This document shows positions 60,483 to 64,000 of a stretch of DNA of 64,000 nt, in pieces (positions within the stretch are counted from its first letter, which is position 1; every line of letters starts with the position of its first letter). The notes under the pieces were generated by a model. The model had not been told where the DNA came from, ran no database searches, and saw nothing but the letters and a program-made list of their open reading frames with translations. A program made the translations under genes and the position numbers. The DNA is taken from assembly GCA_041488155.1 (NCBI GenBank), contig JBGPOS010000002.1:34612-98611 (forward strand), read 5' to 3'. The DNA comes from JBGPOS01 sp041488155 (GTDB lineage: Bacteria > Chloroflexota > Dehalococcoidia > Tepidiformales > Tepidiformaceae).

Positions 60483-61007
60483 ATGGAGGGCAGCAGCGTG
60501 GCATCCCGGACAGCAGCAGGGGGCGGGCCAGTTGGCAAGCTTCGAATTGAGGTGGAAGCCCTCTACCGTGAACTGTTGGACGCATAGAAGCGTCGCGACG
60601 CCGCCGCGTTCGCTGCTCTGTTCGCCGAGGACGGGAACTCCGTGGGCTTCGACGGGAGCCAACTCAACGGGCGGGCAGAGATAGAGTCGTCGCTCCGCCA
60701 GATCTTCACGGATCATCAAACGGCGGCCTACGTCGCTAAAGTCCGGGAGGTGCGCGTCCTCACTCCGGGAACGGCGGTCCTTCGAGCTGTTGTGGGGATG
60801 GTGCCGCCGGGGCAGTCGGACCTGCATCCGGCGATGAACGCAGCGCAGACGCTGGTCGCGGTCAGGGAGGCCGGGCGGCTGTCGATCGCGATGTTGCAGA
60901 GCACCCCGGCGGCGTTTCACGGCCGGCCCGAGCTGAGCGAGAGCCTGACGGCGGAACTGCGGGAGGAGCTCCGGGCTACGCCGGGACAACGCTCGCCCGC
61001 GCACTGA
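60483..61007 (+). pseudogene. SgcJ/EcaC-type NTF2-like gene with in-frame TAG
   Basis: A single frame from ATG 60483 (after GGGGAG) encodes EALYRELLDA, then TAG at 60585-60587, then KRRDAAAFAALFAEDGNSVGFDGSQLNG and a full NTF2-like domain to 61007. In this family the stop position is normally a tryptophan (DAWNRRDAAAF), so a TGG-to-TAG change explains it. A GTG at 60642 might restart a shortened protein. TACAAT at 60457-60462 is a possible -10. Intact length would be 174 residues. It is divergent from the CoA-transferase. Confidence 0.75.
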
Positions 61008-61213
61008 TTTCGACAAGGGGGCCCTCGGCGACTCGCTGGACGAGCGTTGGGCGCTTCTCAGCGCTGGAGGGCTGGGCTACAATCGGCGAGCGCGATGCGG
61101 TCGCGTCCGGTCCGCGGAAAGGGCAAAGCCCACCGCCTGTTGGTTTGATTGACGAGTTGAACCTTCTTTCTGCCTGAGTTGCGGACTTCCAGGCGTGACG
61201 AAAGGAGGCTTCT

Positions 61214-62089
61214 GTGTCCGAACTCCCTGAACGCCCCAATCTCGAACAGCTGCGCCACCGCGCGAAGCAGCTCCTGCGGTCATACCGCAAGGGGCAACCT
61301 TCGGCGCTCTCGCGGGTTGCCAGCGCGCTGCCCCGGCTGAGAACGGGGTCGATGCCGTTCCGCCTTGCTCAAGCGCAGGCCGTGGTCGCGCGAGAGCACG
61401 GGTTCGCGAGTTGGCCGCGGTTGAAAGCGCACATCGAAGACCTCGCGATCGAGCAACCGAAGGCGGCGTGGCCGGTCGCCGTGAGCGTGCTCCGGGGCCA
61501 GCCACCGGCGGAGATCGCGGCTGTCCTGGCCGGCCTGGCGGGACGACTCGAACTCGAAGAGCTCGCGCCGAGGCTGGCGATTGGGCGTCGCAAGATCCTG
61601 GATGTGCGGGAGGCCATGCGGCAGGACGGCACTCACGGCGTGCTCGTCGACGCGCTTATTCTCGGGGTCCGCCACCCCAATCCGAGCCTGCGCTACATCT
61701 TCGCCCACGCGATGGACATCTTCGCGGACGAGCGCTGCGCTGCTGCGCTGCTGGAACTGCTCGACGATCCCGTGCCGCGCGTCAGGCGGATCGCGGTGCA
61801 CTCGATTGCCTGCGACGAGTGCAAGATCGTGCCCCTGCAACCCCTCGCGACGCAGGCGGGCTCAGATAAGGGGCCGGAACTCGTGGCCAGAGTCGTCCAT
61901 ATGGCGACCCGCGACCCGAGCATCCAGGTGCGGAGGCACGCCGCGTTTGCCCTGGCGCTATTCGACGATGATCGAGCGGTGGAAGCGCTTGAACTCCTGC
62001 TCGCGCGGGAGTCCGACGTGACGATTCGGAGGAACGCTACCGCTGCGCTGCGCCGCTTGCGACGGAGCCAGGCCCCGGCAGCCCCCTAG
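61214..62089 (+). CDS. HEAT-repeat protein
   Basis: A 291-residue soluble protein. The N-terminal 65 residues (LEQLRHRAKQLLRSYRKGQPSAL ... AREHGFASWPRLKAHIE) match a helical segment often found in front of ankyrin or HEAT repeats. The rest has helical repeats with CAAALLELLDDPVPRVRRIAVHSI and VRRHAAFALALFDDDRAVEALELLL. HEAT repeats mediate protein-protein contacts. GTG at 61214 follows AAAGGAGG. It ends four bases inside the convergent DUF1697 gene. No partner is suggested by context. Confidence 0.85.
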   Translation: MSELPERPNLEQLRHRAKQLLRSYRKGQPSALSRVASALPRLRTGSMPFRLAQAQAVVAREHGFASWPRLKAHIEDLAIEQPKAAWPVAVSVLRGQPPAEIAAVLAGLAGRLELEELAPRLAIGRRKILDVREAMRQDGTHGVLVDALILGVRHPNPSLRYIFAHAMDIFADERCAAALLELLDDPVPRVRRIAVHSIACDECKIVPLQPLATQAGSDKGPELVARVVHMATRDPSIQVRRHAAFALALFDDDRAVEALELLLARESDVTIRRNATAALRRLRRSQAPAAP

Positions 62090-62622
62090 TGCCGGGGTTG
62101 CGCCTCCATCAGGTCCAGAACCCCCCGGGCGACGCTCCAGTACCTCGTGGTGGCTGGGAGGTTAGCGGCGCGGGCGAGGAGGCCGTTGACGTCTAACCCC
62201 GGCGTCTCGGCGATCTTCGTCACAGTCAGCACTTCGCGTTCACGCACGGCCAGGACTCCCGCGGACAGTGGCATTGCCGCCGCCAGCCCTCGAGGTAGAG
62301 GCTGGCGGAGGAAGGTCACGAAACAGCGGAAGAGAGCCGGGTCGAACTCATCGAACGGGCAGGCGGCGACGACCCCGGCCAGCTCTTCGCGCGTCCTCAC
62401 CATGGCCGCAACGTTCTTCAAACCGCTCGCAGCCAGCGCTTCTTCGAGGCGAAGCGCGGCGGAGTCGGGTGGCTCGTCTGCGCCGAAGACGAAGTTGCCG
62501 CTCTGGAGGTACGTCACCGGATCGGCGAACCCGAGCGACGCGCACATGGCCCGCAAAGTCTCCATCCGCACCCGGTTGGCGCGCCCGACGTTGATCGCCC
62601 GGAGGAACGCCGCGTACTGCAC
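62086..62622 (-). CDS. DUF1697 family protein
   Basis: A 178-residue soluble protein with the DUF1697 opening QYAAFLRAINVGRANRVRMETLRAMCASLGFADPVTYLQSGNFVF. Near the end it has VTKIAETPGLDVNGLLARAANLPATTRYWSVARGVLDLM, as the family does. The function of DUF1697 is unknown. A GTG at 62622 is the start that matches the family N terminus. It lies between the HEAT gene and the last LLM gene, 76 bases after the LLM stop. Confidence 0.9.
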   Translation of the reverse strand: MQYAAFLRAINVGRANRVRMETLRAMCASLGFADPVTYLQSGNFVFGADEPPDSAALRLEEALAASGLKNVAAMVRTREELAGVVAACPFDEFDPALFRCFVTFLRQPLPRGLAAAMPLSAGVLAVREREVLTVTKIAETPGLDVNGLLARAANLPATTRYWSVARGVLDLMEAQPRH

Positions 62623-62698
62623 CGGGCCAGTGTACCGGGCGCCCATGCATGTTCCGAGCGTTGATCGGCCGCTAGCAGCCCGGTTAGCTACGTCCGAG

Positions 62699-63853
62699 TT
62701 ACGAGGTCGCGGCGGCCGCCCCGACCATGTCGGCGTGGAGCGGGGCGTCGAGTTCGTGGAGCCTCGGGAGCACTTCCGCGGCGAACAGGCGCATCGAACG
62801 CTCGGCCGTCGCGGCGGGCATCGCGCCAAAGCGGAAGTTGAGGATGAGCTCCTCGGCGCTGGTCGTCCGCTGGACGTTGCGGAGCTTCTCGAACACCTGG
62901 TCGGGCGTGCCCCAGGCCTGCGGGCGGGCGCTGTGCTCCCCCACCTCTTCTGGAGTCTTGCGCTGCAGCAACTCGCCGAACTGGGCGTACTGCTCGTAGC
63001 CCTTCGTCTGGCGGAAGCGGTCTGCCTCTTTCCAGCCGTAGTGCCGTTGGATGCTGATCTGGGCCTCGACCGTGTGGCGGAGGATCGTGTCCCAGGCCTC
63101 TGCCTCCGTGTCGAAGCAGGCGGCGTGCACGACGACGCTTGGCTGGATCGGCGTCCACCCCTTTTCTGCGCGCACCGCGTTGAAGCCGCGCACGTCCTCG
63201 CGATATTCCTCCCAGCTCTTCTGGTTGGTCATGAGCATGCCGAGTCCCGCTTCGGCTGCGATGGGCAGCGTCTGGGGGCTGGTCCAGGCCACGCGCATGC
63301 GGTCCACGAGGTCCTGCGGGTTGCGCGGACGGGGCCGGATGGTCGTTTCCGGGATGTTGTAGAACTGGCCTTCGTGGGAGAACCACTCCTGCGTCAACGC
63401 CTTGCGAAGGACCTCAAGAGACTCTGAGAAGCGGTCGCGAGATTCGTCCATGGGCACCCGGTACGCGTCGAATTCGCGCTTCGCAGCACCACGGCCGAGG
63501 CCCAGCGTCAGGCGACGCCCCTGCAGAAGGTTGTCGAGGACGCTGACTTGTTCCGCGACCACCACCGGGTCGTACCAGGGCAGGACGATGACCATGGTGC
63601 CGAAGTCGATGCGCGTGGTCCGTCCAGCGAAGTAGGTAAGGTGCTGGATGGCGCCCCCGGTCATGATGTAGGGGGAGAAGTGGTGGTCGATGGCCCAGTA
63701 GGAGTCGAAGCCGAGCGGTTCGACGAGACCGCCAAGGTGGAGCTCCTCCTCGTAGAGCTGCTGGTCTGTCACCCTCGGCGGTCCGGGACGATGGGCTTCG
63801 AAGCGATCCCAATCGCCGTAGTTCTGGTAGTTGAAGTGGACGCCGATCCGCAT
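62699..63853 (-). CDS. LLM-class flavin-dependent oxidoreductase
   Basis: A 384-residue luciferase-like protein of a distinct subgroup. It starts MRIGVHFNYQNYGDWDRFEAHRPG and has FDSYWAIDHHFSPYIMTGGAIQHLTYF. Then come TRIDFGTMVIVLPWYDPVVVAEQVSVLDNLLQGRRLTLGLGRGAAKREFDAYRVPMDESRDRFSESLEVLRKAL. The DHHF pair replaces EHHF. GGAGGAATC precedes the ATG. No gene lies upstream within the window; 63854-64000 holds only its leader and a possible promoter, with nothing I can name. Substrate unknown. Confidence 0.92.
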   Translation of the reverse strand: MRIGVHFNYQNYGDWDRFEAHRPGPPRVTDQQLYEEELHLGGLVEPLGFDSYWAIDHHFSPYIMTGGAIQHLTYFAGRTTRIDFGTMVIVLPWYDPVVVAEQVSVLDNLLQGRRLTLGLGRGAAKREFDAYRVPMDESRDRFSESLEVLRKALTQEWFSHEGQFYNIPETTIRPRPRNPQDLVDRMRVAWTSPQTLPIAAEAGLGMLMTNQKSWEEYREDVRGFNAVRAEKGWTPIQPSVVVHAACFDTEAEAWDTILRHTVEAQISIQRHYGWKEADRFRQTKGYEQYAQFGELLQRKTPEEVGEHSARPQAWGTPDQVFEKLRNVQRTTSAEELILNFRFGAMPAATAERSMRLFAAEVLPRLHELDAPLHADMVGAAAATS

Positions 63854-64000
63854 GATTCCTCCAGATGCGCGCTTGCCGGCCGTGGCCGTGTCGCATGCTA
63901 GCACCCCGAGGGGGCGGCGCGCCGGTCAAGACGGGCGCGAGGGACTGGCTTGGCACTGAGACTCCCCTCACCATAGTGAAATGCTCGGATTGAAGCTTTC

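Noticed and set aside
47857..60587. Recoding of TAA or TAG as sense codons
   Set aside because: All three stop codons end many intact genes here, so a changed code is not supported.

Overview
The window is a high-GC (about two-thirds G+C by eye) bacterial chromosome segment packed with catabolic enzymes. The mix is eight luciferase-like (LLM) flavin monooxygenases, five short-chain dehydrogenases (SDRs), four CaiB/BaiF CoA-transferases, an acyl-CoA dehydrogenase, a crotonase, a 2-hydroxyacyl-CoA lyase, an acyl-CoA carboxylase subunit, an ADP-forming acyl-CoA synthetase and several alpha/beta hydrolases. This recalls Chloroflexota of the Dehalococcoidia/SAR202 type, known for expanded LLM and CoA-transferase families; a high-GC actinobacterium is the main alternative. 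The assignment is inference from gene content, because no rRNA or other marker lies in the window. No tRNA, rRNA, insertion sequence, integrase, phage gene or CRISPR array was recognised, and no gene-free stretch exceeds 300 bases.

Layout. 0-23 kb: degradative gene blocks. A + strand block (SDR, cyclase-family hydrolase, two overlapping CoA-transferases, NTF2-like protein) is followed by a - strand block (LLM, acyl-CoA dehydrogenase, SDR, amidohydrolase, dimeric-barrel protein). Then come LLM genes mixed with a crotonase, SDRs, an S15-type hydrolase and a divergent AsnC-type regulator with an unusual C-terminal NTF2-like domain. The block ends with an SDR, a flavin reductase, an EthD-like protein and an F420-type LLM. 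23-28 kb: exported and envelope functions (lipoprotein, esterase of the PHB-depolymerase family, ECF sigma factor with a membrane partner, secreted protein, NrtS-like protein). 28-37 kb: a third CoA-transferase, nitroreductase, LLM, methyltransferase, SDR, GNAT protein, carboxyltransferase and radical SAM protein. 36.6-45 kb: P-type ATPase, PilT-like P-loop protein, methyltransferase, and a two-component system divergent from a ferric-reductase-like membrane gene, followed by a secreted repeat protein. 45-51 kb: esterase, TAT/lipoprotein intradiol dioxygenase, a lower-GC patch of short unfamiliar genes, and two dienelactone-hydrolase-family enzymes. 51-64 kb: acyl-CoA synthetase, sirtuin, phosphotransferase, YcaQ-like protein, a CoA-transferase/2-hydroxyacyl-CoA lyase/VOC operon, HEAT-repeat and DUF1697 proteins and a last LLM.

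How the genes may work together (inference): LLM oxygenases, supplied with reduced flavin or F420H2, would attack recalcitrant substrates. Hydrolases would open esters or lactones, CoA-transferases and the synthetase would make CoA thioesters, and the dehydrogenases, crotonase, lyase and carboxylase would take them to central metabolism.

Four genes between 47.7 and 61 kb are interrupted by single lesions: two in-frame stops and two one-base frameshifts. Apart from one ambiguous short reading frame at 48.5 kb, I noticed no similar lesion elsewhere. They are either decaying genes or consensus errors in the assembly, and can be told apart by reads.
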